Origin: Dastarcus helophoroides
Lineage: Eukaryota; Arthropoda; Insecta; Coleoptera; Bothrideridae
Direction of reading: 5' to 3'
NCBI GenBank assembly: GCA_028583605.1
Contig: CM053335.1
Location: forward strand, 10,298,053 to 10,362,052
Length of the DNA: 64,000 nucleotides
Shown piece after piece: positions 1 to 13,300 of the stretch. Under the pieces are notes generated by a model that saw only the letters and a program-made list of their open reading frames with translations, had not been told where the DNA came from and searched no databases. Each line of letters begins with the position of its first letter. Positions within the stretch are counted from its first letter, which is position 1. The position numbers were made by a program, and so were the translations under genes.

Positions 1-141
1 CCAACAACGACAACAACAGGAACAATCAGCTGAACAATATCAAGAACACGCTGGCTGCGTCGTTGAGGACAACGCGGCCCAATACCGCCATATCCATTTG
101 TTCGGAGTCATCACCAGATGATAGTGTGTTGGAATACGAAG
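1..141 (+). CDS. Schip1: Schip1 long-isoform exon, cut by the window edge
   Basis: The frame starting at base 3 reads an Asn-rich stretch, then RTTRPNTAISICSESSPDD and SVLEYEG. It runs into a GTGAGT donor at 142 in phase 1. The next exon at 1003 completes the codon to Asp. The upstream part of the exon and the start codon lie outside the window. The Asn-rich run is low complexity and typical of insect regulatory proteins. Confidence 0.8.
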
Positions 142-3100
142 GTGAGTCACTAAATTATAACCAGGTTGAATACGATGTAACTAACGTTATATAGGGTGTA
201 ACTGACGTTACACCAATGAGGCAACTGACTTGTCAATTGGCACGTGAATCATTTAAGGTAATACATGTGGTGCCTTAAAGATATGTACGATAGTTCACTG
301 GTTATGCTTTACCCTGATTATAATTTTTTTCCCAAAGTTAAGCCATCGTTGAAATTATTGATAATTTGATCCTCTTACAGTTGAGCAAAAGGTAATAAAA
401 TATCTGCTGATGTATTTTTCCAGACATTTGGGATTAGGACGAGCCTTTGACAAAAAGAAAATCTATCCCAAATAGATTCAATTGGAACAAAGTCTGCATA
501 AATCATAGAATCAAAAGTATGAAGCAGATCTCCTTGTTTAATTGTTCCTTCGAATTCCGTGATTTCTACCAACTGTGGTATTATGAATTTATCATTTTCG
601 AAAAATGTGTACCTTAGATTGTTTTCTCTCGAGATTTTTTACACCAATTCCAAATATGATTCGAACAATTATACTATAAATAACCTGAAAGTCGGAAATG
701 CTCTTAAAATGATTTGTCTGGTGTATTTTTTCCTTGAGATCGAATTTGTTTTAAAAAGCACCAAAATAAACCGATCATCGTTTATGTTCGAATATTCATG
801 TCTTGATCGATCGAGCTGTTTCTCCGATGTATATATGATCAAAGTTTTTCTTTGGTTTATTTTTTGGTTTTGAGTTATTAGCTCACAGGCCACAAATCGT
901 GGTATTAATTAATATTGACACTTTAAGACGAACACAAACACCCAAGACGATAATGGGAAAATGAAAGAATCAGGTCGTTAATGAAAACCCTTTTAATTTC
1001 AGACGCTCAGCAGAGCTGCTCGTCTGTAGACGCGTCGCCTCAGGATGAAGACCGAGCGTTCGACTTATCGGATTCCGAATCTCTATCGGATGAGGGCAAC
1101 TTGAATACCGAAGGTTTCCATCGCAGAGGTATCGTCAATCCCAACTATCCAGGCTTCCAGCATCTGGCGCACACACTCGACCTACATTCGGACGGGGAAA
1201 TTTCCGACGACGACCCAGATATCCACAATAACATCAACAATAATAACAATAACAACGGCGACGCCACCGAATACCAAGCGGACAAATTCGATAGCGTCAA
1301 CAGGTTGGAAAACTGACATAAAATCTCACCAATGTAACTTTAGGAGATGCTCAAATCATTTGTGAAGTCATTCAGATCTATCGTCTATCTTGCTCTCTTT
1401 TCGTTCTTTTTCTTTTGTTCTCTTTGTTACTGTTATCATTTTTCTGCTCATTCTTCTTTTTTGCTTTCAGTTCGCTATTTTCCTCTTTTCACTTTCTTCT
1501 TCTTTTCCTCTCTTTTTTTCTCTTGTTCTTCCTATCTTCCTATCTCATCTCCTCTTCTCTTCTCTTCTCTTCTCTTCTCTTCTCTTCTCTTCTCTTCTCT
1601 TCTCTTCTCTTCTCTTCTCTTCTCTTCTCTTCTCTTCTCTTCTCTTCTCTTCTCTTCTCTTCTCTTCTCTTCTCTTCTCTTCTCTTCTCTTCTCTTCTCT
1701 TCTCTTCTCTTCTCTTCTCTTCTCTTCTCTTCTCTTCTCTTCTCTTCTCTTCTCTTCTCTTCTCTTCTCTTCTCTTCTCTTCTTTTCTCCTCTCCTTTCT
1801 TCTCTTCTCTTCTCTTTTCTTCTCTTTTCTTTTCTTTTTTTCTTCTCTTCCTTTCCCTCCTTTTCTTCTTCCCTTCCTTCCCTTACTTCCCTTGCTTCCC
1901 TTCCTTTCCTCCCTCCTCCCCCTTCCCTTGCTTTCCTTCCCTTCCTTCCCCTACTTTCTTTCCTTCCTTTCCATCCCCTACTTTCTTTCCTTCCTTCCTC
2001 CTTACCTTCTCTTTCCTTCCTTCCTTCTTCCTTCCTTCCTTCCTTCCTTCCCTTCCTTCCCTTCCTTCCCTTCCTTCCTTCCTTCCTTCCTCCCTTCCTT
2101 CCCTTCCTTTCCTTCTCTTCCTTCCCTCCTTCTTCCTTCCTTCCTTCCCTTTCCTTCCTTCCTTCCCTTCCTTCCCTTCCTTCCCTTCCTTCCCTTCCTT
2201 CCCTTCCTTTCCTTCCTTCCCTTCCTTCCCTTCCTTCCCTTCTTTCCTTCCTTCCCTTCCTTCCTTTCCTCCCTTCATTCCCTTCTTCCCTTCCTTCCCT
2301 TCCTTCCCTTCCCTTCCCTTCCTTCCCTTCCTTCCCTTCCTTCCCTCTTCTTCTTCCCTTCCTTCCTTCCTTCCCTTCCTTTCTTCCCTTCTTTCCCTTC
2401 CTTCCCTTCTTCCCTTCCTCTTCCCTTCCTTCCCTTCCTTCCCTTCCTTCCTTTCCTTCCCTTCCTTCTCTTCCTTCCTTCTCTCTTCTTCTCTTCTCTT
2501 CTCTTCCTTCTTCTTCCTCCTCTCTTCTTTTCCTTCTTCCTTCCTTTCCTCTTCTCTTCTTTCCTTCTCTTCCTTCCTTCCCTTCTCTCTTCCTTCTTCC
2601 TTCTTCCTTCTCTTCCTTCTCTCTTCCTTCTCTTCCTCTTCTCTTCCTTCTTCTTCCTTCCCTTCCGTTCTCTTCTTCTCTCCTCTCTTCTTCCTTCCCT
2701 TCCTTCTTCCTCTTCTCCTCCTTCTCCTTCTTCTCTTCTTCCCTTCTCCTTCCTTCTCTCTTCTCCTTTCCTTCCTCCTTTCCTTCTCTTCCTTCTCCTT
2801 CTTCCTTTCCTTCCTCTTCCTTCTCCTTCTTTCTCCTTCCTTCCCTTCCTCTCTCCTCTCTCCTCTTCCTCTTCCTTCTTCCTTCCTTCCTCTCTCCTCT
2901 TCCTTCTTCTTCCTTCCTTCCTCTCTTCCGCTTCTTCTTCTCTTCTCTCCTCCTCTTTCCTCTCTTCTCTTCCTTTCCCTCCTTCTCTCCTCCCTTCCTT
3001 CCCCTTCTCTTCCCTCTCCCTTCCTCCTTTTCTTCCCTTCCTTTCCTTCCTTCGCTTCCTTCCCTTCCTTCCTTTCCTTCCCTTTCTTTCCGTCTCTTCT

Positions 3101-6100
3101 CTCTTTTCTTCTCTCTTCTCTTCCATTTCTTTTTCTCTCCCTCTTTTTTTTTTTCTCTCTTCACTTTTTCCTCTTCTCTTTTTTCTCTATTCTCTATTTC
3201 CCTTTCTCTCTTCTGTCTCTTTTGTATTATCTTTTCTCTCTTCGTTCTGCTCCCTTCTCTATTCTCTCTTTTCCCTTATCCCTTCAGCGTTCTTTCTTCT
3301 CTCTCCTCTCTTTTCTCTTTTCCCTTCTCTCTTCTCTCTTCTCTCTTCTCTCTTCTCTCTTCTCTCTTCTCTCTTCTCTCTTCTCTATCCTCGTCTCATT
3401 TTTGCTTTCTTTCTCTTCATTTATTGTGTTCTTTTGTCTCTTTTTTGCCTTTCTTATCTAATTAGGATTAGGAAATACCATTTTCTTAGGGACAGTTGAA
3501 ATTTAAAAAAATAGACCAATTTTTAAGAAATAGCGAATTTTCAAAAACAAAGTCAAAATTTTCACAAAAAAGTCAAAATCTTGAAAAAAGTCGTCAATTT
3601 TAAATAAGAGTAAATATAAAAATTAACGGTATATTCAAAAGAGTACAAATTTTCACAAACAGTTGAAATTTTTAATAAATAGTCAAATTTATAAAAGGTG
3701 AAAGTCAAAATTTTATAAAAGATTTTAAACAAAGGTTGAAATTTTATAAAAAGTCGAAATTAAAAAAAAACGATAATGAGAAAGACAAAAAAGTTGAAAT
3801 TTTTAAAGAGAAAGTCGAAAGTCAACATTTTGAAAAAAAGGTCGAAATTTAAATGAAAATGAGAATTTTGAAAAATAAGTTGACGTTTTTAAAAAACAAT
3901 TAAAACTTTAAAAGAGTCGAAATTTAACTGGGAGAAAACTAGGAAAAACGTGGACATCTTTAAAAAATTAGACATTTCGAAAAATGGTCGAAATTTTCAA
4001 AATAAGTCAAAATTTAAAAAAGTTGAAAAGTTAAAAATCAAAATTTGGAAGAAATATCGAAAATTAAAGAAAAATGGAAATTTTTGAAAATTAGTGTAGA
4101 TTTTAAAGTAAGTCGAAATTTTTAAAAAAGATCGAAAAAAACAAAACTTTGAGGCAAAATCAAAAAATTGTGAACAAATCAAAAAAATAGAAATTATCAA
4201 AAAAAAAGTCGTAGTTTTCAAAAAAGCTCGAAAATTTAAGTTCAAATTTTTTGAAAAATCTGGTATATTCAAAAAAATTCAATTGAATAACAAAAAAATC
4301 GTAATATCGAAAAAAGACGAAAACTTCGAATACATATTTTGAAAGAAGTCGGCATTGTTAAAAACGATGAAAGTTAATCAAAATGTTGAAAAAGAATCAA
4401 CACTTTGAAAAAGGATGGAAAGTTTGGAAAAAAATCGAAATTATTAAAAAACAATTGAAATTTTCAAAAAGAACTTAAAATTTCAAAAAACTTGAAATTA
4501 AAAAAATCGCTATTTAAAAAAATGCCGAATTCTTCAAAACAGAATTTTTCAAAAAAAAATCTAAATTCACAAAAAAAGTCTAAACTTTCAAATAGTTGAT
4601 TGAAACCTCCAGAATAGTTGATGTTTTGAAAAAATATTTGCTTAAGTTCAACCCAATTGTTTTAAAGGTCAAATGAAAAGAGAAAAATTAAATTTTCATT
4701 CTAATTTTGAAAAAGTTGAGATTTTGAATGTCGAAATTTTGATAATCGAAACTTCCAAAATAAGTTTTTGGAAAAAATCGAAATATTAAAAAACTTAAGA
4801 GGCGAATTTCTCAAAATTTTCAAAAAAATCAGCATTTCTAATCATTTAAAATTTTCGAAAAAAGAAAAATTTAAAAAAGCTCCGAAGTTACAAAAAAGTT
4901 CAAATTTTGGATAAACGATGAAATTTTGAAACAAATCGAATTTTACAAAATAGGAAAATTTCCGAATTTCCGAAATGATCGAAAATGGTGAAATGTTTGA
5001 TTTTTTTTAATATCAGAACTTTCAAATAAGTAAATATTAAAATAAATTAGAATTCTTCAAAAAAAGTAAAATTTTTCAAAAAAGCTTCTTCTCTCTGCTA
5101 TCCTTTTTCTCTTCTTTTCCACACAAAAAAAAATGTGCTCATATAAATATTTTTAAAATCGACACCACATTAGTCTAAAACGTAGCAGGACTTTTTCTAA
5201 TGAAAGTTTTCTTTCAACAGATTGGACAGCGTCGAAAATATCCAGAAAGTGTTTTACGATAAGCCAGTTTTCGAAATTAGCTGCGAAAATCTAAACCAAA
5301 ACCTCGCCGATAGCGATAAAGCAAACAGCAACCCGTCCAGCGAGGAAGACAATGAGAATTTACCTCAGAAGCTCGAAGTGACTCTTAACATAAAAACTGA
5401 CGAGACTCAACTTACTCCTCAAGTGAGAGCATCACTTTCCCAGCAGAACATCATCGGCGATTTCGGAAACGAAGTAAAACGCGAACTTGATAGAATATCA
5501 CTGGACAGCTGCACCATCGATGATCTAGGGAACGCGACCGGCGGTATTGATGGTACACTCATCAATAATAACGATGTTTTAAAAGGCGAAGAAATCGAAG
5601 ATGCGTACGAGCTGCCACCTCTAGAGAAAGGAATTATAGCAGAACTAGAAGAAGTAATCGGCAAGCTCATCGAATTAGCCGACACCGAACCAACAGCGGT
5701 CAAATACAACATTGAACCAAACACTGAAATAACCTTCAACAATCAGGAGGTCAAAGTAACCAAACCAGAGGTCCTCCAGGACACCCTAACAGTGACAACC
5801 ATGGATGGGAAAATGAGCGACGCCTTCCTATCATCAATCGAAGATAATCTGCAAACCGTCAAAGACAACCTAATGAAGATGAACAAACCTCTAAGGCGCA
5901 ACGCCGGCGAGATGGAAGTGGACACAAATCTGAAGAAGAACGAAGCGTATCGGCGCGATTCCAACCGGGAACTCGAAGAGATCGAGTGTCAAATCAAGAA
6001 GATCAAGTCAGATACAAAGCTAAGTCGGGAGGGCGCCGAGGAAGTGGAGAAGTTTTGCAAAGAGGACATCACGAAGGACTACAAGGAGAAAGAGGAGGAT

Positions 6101-8453
6101 AGTAGCGTGCCCAAGAAGAAAGAGCGATTCGAGCACTGTCTTAGGAAGAGGAAGGATTATAATCAGCAGTTTGGGAGTCTGATCACGTTTCCGAGGAAGG
6201 AGTTCAGCGGCGCCCGAAGGGGGGATGCGCTCAATCGGAGGTCTGTACCGCTCGCCAAAGAACGAAGGAAAGCAAACAATGATGTTTTGGGTGAGTAAGA
6301 TTTTCATTTTATGCAATTTTATCGTTTTTTTTTTTGTAGCAGAGGGCGTTTTTTTAATTATATCTTAAAATATTGTGTTTATGAAAAAGTTATTTAGGAT
6401 TTTTGATGGAATGTACTGTTCCTTGGTTATCTTCAAAAATTGAAATACAAATCTTGTTCCCTGAAACAAAGAAAGATTAAAAAACACAACAAAGGTTGCT
6501 CTAAAGCCTTCGACAACCAAGTTATCATCTTCAGAGAGATACTGGTTTCAGGCGATTTGTATTAGCATTTTTGGAGCAGAAAATTGAAAAGAAGATTAGT
6601 TTTTTCAACTGAAATGTTTTTTGGTCAAATTTAATTTTTTCGAAATCGAAATTTTTATCAAAACTTTTCAGATGTTCGACTTGTTTTCAAAATGTCGAAG
6701 CCTTTAGCCAAATTTTACTTTTTTTGAAATCTGTTTTTCCAAAATGTTCACATTTGTATCCAAAATTCGGCTTTTTTCGAAATGTCCATCTTTTCTCGAA
6801 ATTGGCCGTTTTATCCAAATTTCGACTTTTTTGAAATTTCGATTTTTTCCAAATCTTTTTTCGGAATCTCAATTTTTTTCCAAGATTTTTGCATTTGTGA
6901 CCAAATTTTGACCCTTTCGGAATTTCCATCTTTTCTCGAAATTGGCATTTTTATCCAATTTTGAGTTTTTTGAAATTTCGATTTTTTCAAAGTTTCGATT
7001 TTTTCAAAGTTTCGATCTTTTTCCGAAACTTCTGAAACTTTTTCAGTCAAATTTCGACTCTAATTTGTGGAGTGTTATTCTATTTTTCATTAATTTTTTC
7101 GCATTCAAAATTTTAATAAAAATTTATTAATTGAGTTCGATTTATTTTTTCCAATTTTCGATCTATTTCCAAATTGTTACGATTTTGTCCAAATTTCATT
7201 TTTTCTGAAACTTTCATTTTTTCCTAAATTCTCGCGTTTGTATCGAAATTTCGACTTTTTTCAGAATTTCCGCCTTTTCTCCAAACTGGCATTTTTAAAA
7301 TTTCAATTTTTTTGAGACTTCAATTTTTTTGTAACTTTATTTTTTTTAAATTTTCAACTTTTTAAACTTTCCGTGTTTTTCCGGAACTTTAAAATTTTTT
7401 CCTAATTTGTGTTAAAATACTTTTTTTAATTTTTTCGAAATCAAAATATTAATCAAAATTTCGACTTCTTTCAGATTTTCGATCTGTTTTCAAAACGTCG
7501 AAAATTGTGGCCAAATTTTACTTTTTTTGAAATCTCTTTTTCCAAAATTTTCTCATTTCTATCTAAAATTCGGCTTTTTTCCAAATTTCAATCTTTTCTT
7601 GAAATTGACAGTTTTATCCAAATTTCGACTTTTTAGAAATTTCGATTTTTTCCAAGTTTCTATCTTTTTCTGAAATTTTTAATTTTTTTCATTCAAATTA
7701 CGACTTTAATTTGCGGAGTGTCAAAATATTTTCTTTAATTTTTCCGAAATCAAAATATTAATCAAAATTTCGACTTCTTTCAGATTTTCGATCTGTTTTC
7801 AAAATGTCGAAGCTTTTGACCAAATTTTACTTTTTTTGAAATCTTTTTTCAACATTTTCTCGTTTGTTTCCGAAATTCGCCTTTTTTCGAAATTTCGATC
7901 TCCTCTCGAAATTGGCCGTTTTACCCAAATTTCGACTTTTTCGAAATTTCGATTTTTTCCAAGTTTCGATCTTTTTCTGAAATTTTGCAACTTTTATCAT
8001 TCAAATTACGACTTTAATTTGCGAAGTTTCAAAATATTTCTTTAATTTTTCCGAAATCCAAAATATTAATCAAAATTTCGACTTCTTTTAGATTTTCGAT
8101 CTGTTTTCAAAAACGTCTCGAAGATTTTGGCACAAATTTTACTTGTTTTGAAATCTCTTTTTTCCAAATTTTCTCGTTCTGATCCGAAATTCGGCCATTT
8201 TTTCCCAATTTCAATCGTTTCTCGAAAATGGCCGTTTTATCCCAAATTTCTACTTTCGAATTCGATTTTTTCCAAAGGTTCGCTTTATCTGAAATTTTGA
8301 AACTTTTTTCATTCATTACGATTTAATTTGCGAAGTGTCAAAATAGAGAGAGAGAAGGGGGCGAGAGGGGTGAAAGAGAGGAGCATGGACGAGAGAGAGA
8401 AGAGAGCGAGAAGAGGGAGAAGAGACGAGAGAGAGAGAAGGAAGAGCGAGAAG

Positions 8454-8485
<32 letters not shown>

Positions 8486-9451
8486 AGAGAGAGGGACAGA
8501 GAGAGAGAGAGAGAGAAAAGAGACAAAGAGAGAGAAGATAGAGAGGAAAGAAAAGAAAGAGTGTGAGAGAGAGAGAGGGGGAAGAGAGACAGAAAAAGAA
8601 GAGAGGGAAGGGGAGGGAGAAAAAAAAGAGACGAGAAAGAAAGAGAAAGAAGAGAGAGGAGAGAGGAGAGAAGTAAAAGGGAAGGAGAGAGAGAAGAGAG
8701 AAAAGAGAGAGAGAATAGAGAGAGAAGAGAAAGAGAAAAGAAAGAGAGAAGTGAGAGAGAGAAGAGAGAGAGAGAGAGAGAAGAGAGAGGAGAACAGAGA
8801 GGAGAACAGAGAGAATAGAGAGAGAGAGAGAGAGAAATAAGAGAGAGAAGAGAGAGGGAGACCAGAGAAAGAAGAGGGAGAGAAAGAGAGGGAGAGGGAG
8901 AGAAAACAGAGAGAGAGAGAAGAGAGGGAGAAGAGGGAGAGAGAGAGAGAGAGAGAGGGTGAGAAAGAGAGAGACAGAAAGAGAAAGAGAGGGACAGAGA
9001 GAGAGAGAAAACAGAGAAAGAGAGAGAAGAGAGAGGGAGCGGGAGGGGAGAGAATGAGAGAGAGAAAGAAAAGAGAAAGAAAAGAGACAAAGAGAGAGAG
9101 AAGATAGGGATAAAAGAGAAAGAAAAACTGAGAGAGTGAGAGAGAGAGGGGGAAGAGAGACAGAAAGAGAAGAGAGAGAAGGAGATTGAAGAAATAAAAG
9201 AGACGAGAGAGAGGAGAGAGAAGAGAAAAGGGAAGGAGCGAGAGAAGAGAGAAAAGAGAGAGAAAAGAGAGAGAGAAGAGGGAGAAAAGAGAGAGAGAAG
9301 AGAAAGAGAAGAATGAGAGAGAGAGAAAGAAGAGAGAGAGAGAAGAGAGAAGGAGACCAGAGAGAATAGAGAGAGAGGGAAAGAAAGAAGAGAGAGAAGG
9401 GAGAGGGAGAACAGAGAAAGAAGAGAGAGAAGGGAGAGGGAGAACAGAGAA

Positions 9452-9487
<36 letters not shown>

Positions 9488-10327
9488 ACAGAGAGAGAAA
9501 GAGACATAAAGAGAAATGAGAGAAGGAGAGAGAAGAGAGAGAAAAGAGAAGGGAAGGAGAGGGAGAAGAGAGAGAAAAGATAGAGAAAAGAGAGAGGGAG
9601 AAGAGAAAGAAAAGATAGAGAGAAGAGAGAGGGAGAACAGAGATAACAGAGAAAGAGAGAGAGAAAGAAGAGAGAGAGAGAGAGAAAAGATAGAGGGAGA
9701 ACAGGGAGAGAACAGAGAGAGAGAGAGAGAGAAGGGAGAGAAAAAAGAGAGAGAAGAGAGAGAGAGGGAAAGAGAGAGAGAGAAAGAAAGAAAGAGAGAG
9801 AAAAGAGAGAGAGAGAGACAGAAAGAGAAGAGAGAGAAGGAGAGAGAGAAAAAAGGGGAGAGAGAAACGAGAAGGGAAGGAGAGGGAGAAGAGAAAGAGA
9901 AGAGAGAAGGAGAACAGATAGAATAAAGACAGAGAGAGAGAGAAGAGAGAGGAAGAACAGAGAGAGAACAAAGAGAGAGAGAAGAAAGAGAAGAGAAAGA
10001 AGAGAGAGAAAAAAATAGAGAAAAGAGAGAGAGACAGAGCGAAAGAAAAAGGGAAAAGAGAAGAGAGAGAAGGAGAGAGAAGAGAGAGGAGAGAGAAGAG
10101 AAGGAGAGAGAGAAGAGAGAGACAGAGAGAGACAAAAAGAGAAGAGAGAGAAGGAGGGAGAAGAGAAGAAGAGAGAGAGAAGAAAGAGAGATAGAAGAGA
10201 GAGAGGAAAAAGAAAGAAAGAGAGAAAGAGAAAAAGTGAGAGAGGAGTGAGAGAAAGAGGGAGGGAGAGAGAGAGACAGAAAGAGAAGAGAGAGGAGGAG
10301 AGAGAAGAGAGACAAGAATGAGAGAGG

Positions 10328-10359
<32 letters not shown>

Positions 10360-13300
10360 ATGCAATTAACTTCGAAATGTCGGTTCTTTTTTTTTAAGTT
10401 TTAAGAAATTTTGAAATAATAAATAAAAATTTCGCGAATAAACTTTACACTTTGAACAATTTCTTCGGTTTTTCTTTTCAAAATTTCCGATTTTTCTCAA
10501 TGTTCTCTATTTGACCTTTTTTTTTCTTTTTCATGACCTCAAACTTTAATTTGATTTTAAATTTTAAACCAAAATTTTGAAAAATAAAATAAAGAGTTCT
10601 TTAAACTAAAAATCCTTAAAATAGAGTAAACTCAAAATTTTGAAAAATTAATTAATTTTACGTCAGAATTTCGAGAAATGAGGTCAATTTTCTTAAAAAA
10701 TAGAGAGAGAGAGATCTCGAATAATCTCAAAAATGCAACTAATTTCGAAATGTCGGTCCTTTTGTTCTTTTTCTGAAAGTTTTAAGTTTAAAATTATTAT
10801 TTTTACTCCCGATATTGTGACCTTTATTCCCAAAATTTCAACCTTTTTCGAAATGTCAATCTTACATAATTACTGGTTTTTCTCCAAATTTTCTTTTCTT
10901 ACAATTCAAGGTTTTTCAGCTTGAAATTTTAATTTTTTTGTTGTAAAATTCAAGTTTTTCTTGGAAGTGCCACTTAAACTTTATCTTTGTTTTACTCTTT
11001 TTGTGGAGATAAAGCTTAAAAATTATATAATTTTGAAAATTTGAACTTTAAATTTCAAAAAGTGTAAATTCTGAATCGAATCTTTGTTTTCCCAATAAAA
11101 ATTCTTAAACTACGACCATAGAACTATTCATACTTCAAGACCATTTGCCACTTGCGAAATTTCGTGAATTTGAGCTGTGTGCGTAAAATTATTAAGGTTG
11201 GGGTGCTTTATAATTTATAAGGAGTGAATTGGGTCAGTTAGTCCGTAGAGGTGAGGGCGGTTAAGTTGAAATGTGACACAATGATTACCCTGTTTACTAA
11301 TGCAATATGGCTAATCTACCTCTGTCGTTCCCACCGAACGCTAATTACTTTCAACTTTGTGGATTGACGCCTTGGCGACCATTTTCGTAATTACGCTTTT
11401 TAAATACTTATTTGATGACGGCCTGCGACAAATGGCTTTGTAACGGTGATAATTACCAGGAATTACGATACGTCAGTAAGGCTATCCTCATAACCGTAAT
11501 TTTTGGGTCGTTATTTTTTTATTATTACAATAAACTGGGTTAAAATAGTTTCGAAGTAGTACCACTTCCGGTTATATCATATTTTAATTAGATTATCCTA
11601 TAAATATTATTGTATTTTTTAACTCAACGCAATATTCTAGATATCGCTACATTAAAGGCAAATACCACTCACTCACTCACTCGCCTCACGAAATGTCCGA
11701 AAGTATTAAACCTACAAACCGGAGATTTGGCATGTAACTTACCTCATACGACGTAGGCATCCACTAACAATGGATTATTCGCAATTTGATCCCTGAGGGG
11801 GTGAAAATTTGTATTAAATCTTATGTCTTCTTGCTCTAAACTAATAGACAAATGGACGTTAATACTTCAAAAATTGTTTTATTTTTTTTAATACCTAATT
11901 ATTCTCGAAACCATTTCAGGTTCGATTCCATTATTTTCATAGATGACCATTGACAAACATAGTAGTAGATGACGATTGAGAAACATGTGCCTTATTTCTG
12001 AAGAAACTTCCTAAGATGGTGGGCGAAACATCAACAATTTAAGTCCATCTTAGGTTTTTTTCAATTGTGATTAATGAACCTGAAGGTCCTGAAGTTACCA
12101 CTGATGTGAAAAACATTGTAACTTTCATTTTAACACGATGTATTTTCAGATGGATTCGACGTCTACAACATTGAGACAGCCATGCCTAAAATTGATTTGG
12201 AAGCCATCGAAACTCATTTGCGAGCTGCCAGAGAGGAGGAAAGAAGGGTAAGTCTTAAATCCCACTAAATCACTCTCTGAACACTTTAAATAAAGCAGAT
12301 AGTTCCATCTGAAAGAAAATTTCGTTACTTCATTGATAATTAGAAATAATTACCATTGGTTCAGTGCTTTGGAAAAACTTTCAAAAAATTCGCAAATACA
12401 ACTGGATTTTTTTATGTTGGTGTTCCACCTCGTGCTTTTGTTTAACAAAAAAAAAACAATTTGATTAGGTTTTGTGAGTGTAAGTTACTTCAAGGGAGAT
12501 CCACAAAACTGAAATAGAGGAAGAGTTATCAGAAAGTATGTATTTAAATAGTTTGCTTAGCTAAACGAAAGCTAATGAGATAATATTTTGTTAGTGCTGC
12601 TTTAGTGAATGCAACTTTTTTAATGACTTGTGATTTTTAATCAGAAATAACTTAATCTGCTATAAAAATATGAAATGCTATTATGAAGAAAGCGAGGAAA
12701 GCTGGGAGGTGGAAGTGGTATTAATCAATGACGACTGATGCAGGGAAGGCTGTGGGACACTGCCCTTTTGATAAATTTCTTCTAACAGATACATTGTTTA
12801 TAAACTTTTAATTTGTGACTAACTGTTCTATTATGTTTATAACAATTAAGTATTTGTTACCAAACGTACCAGAATATGACAATCAATAGTTAATACTTGC
12901 TCAGATTATGTCACAATCTGCTATGTCCTGCAGTTCTAAAACTAATAAAGCCGCGTCAAGAAAGTTCAACACAAGCTTCTACACTTTAGCCGACTTATTG
13001 TGATGGTTTAATTTGCATAACATTTTTTGCTGTTTTGTGTGCGTGCTTACTGCAATAGATTTTACTTTAAACCAAATTAATTAAATAAACAACACGATGA
13101 ATTTTTTCAATTACTTTCTTCATTTAATTTTCGAAAACATCTGAAAGCATATTTTGCAAAAAATATTCAGCGGCGCTGCTGTTTATATTACAGAATGCAG
13201 AAAAATCTTCCAGATGATTAAGTATCTAGTAGAATTCGCGTAATAATAAACAAAGCAGCATCCTCTTGTGCTGTTAATAAACAGATCACTCGCCAACTAT

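Noticed and set aside
1347..3499. Three overlapping ~700-codon plus-strand ORFs (Ser/Phe/Leu/Pro-rich) and minus-strand Lys/Glu/Arg ORFs
   Set aside because: They are open only because the tract lacks A and G on one strand; no start context, no domain, and all frames are equally open.
8309..10365. Minus-strand ORFs of 551-675 codons rich in Ser and Leu
   Set aside because: Translation of the GAGA homopurine tract in several frames; compositional artefact.
11924..11935. GGTTCGATTCC, a tRNA B-box match
   Set aside because: No A box or cloverleaf can be drawn upstream.
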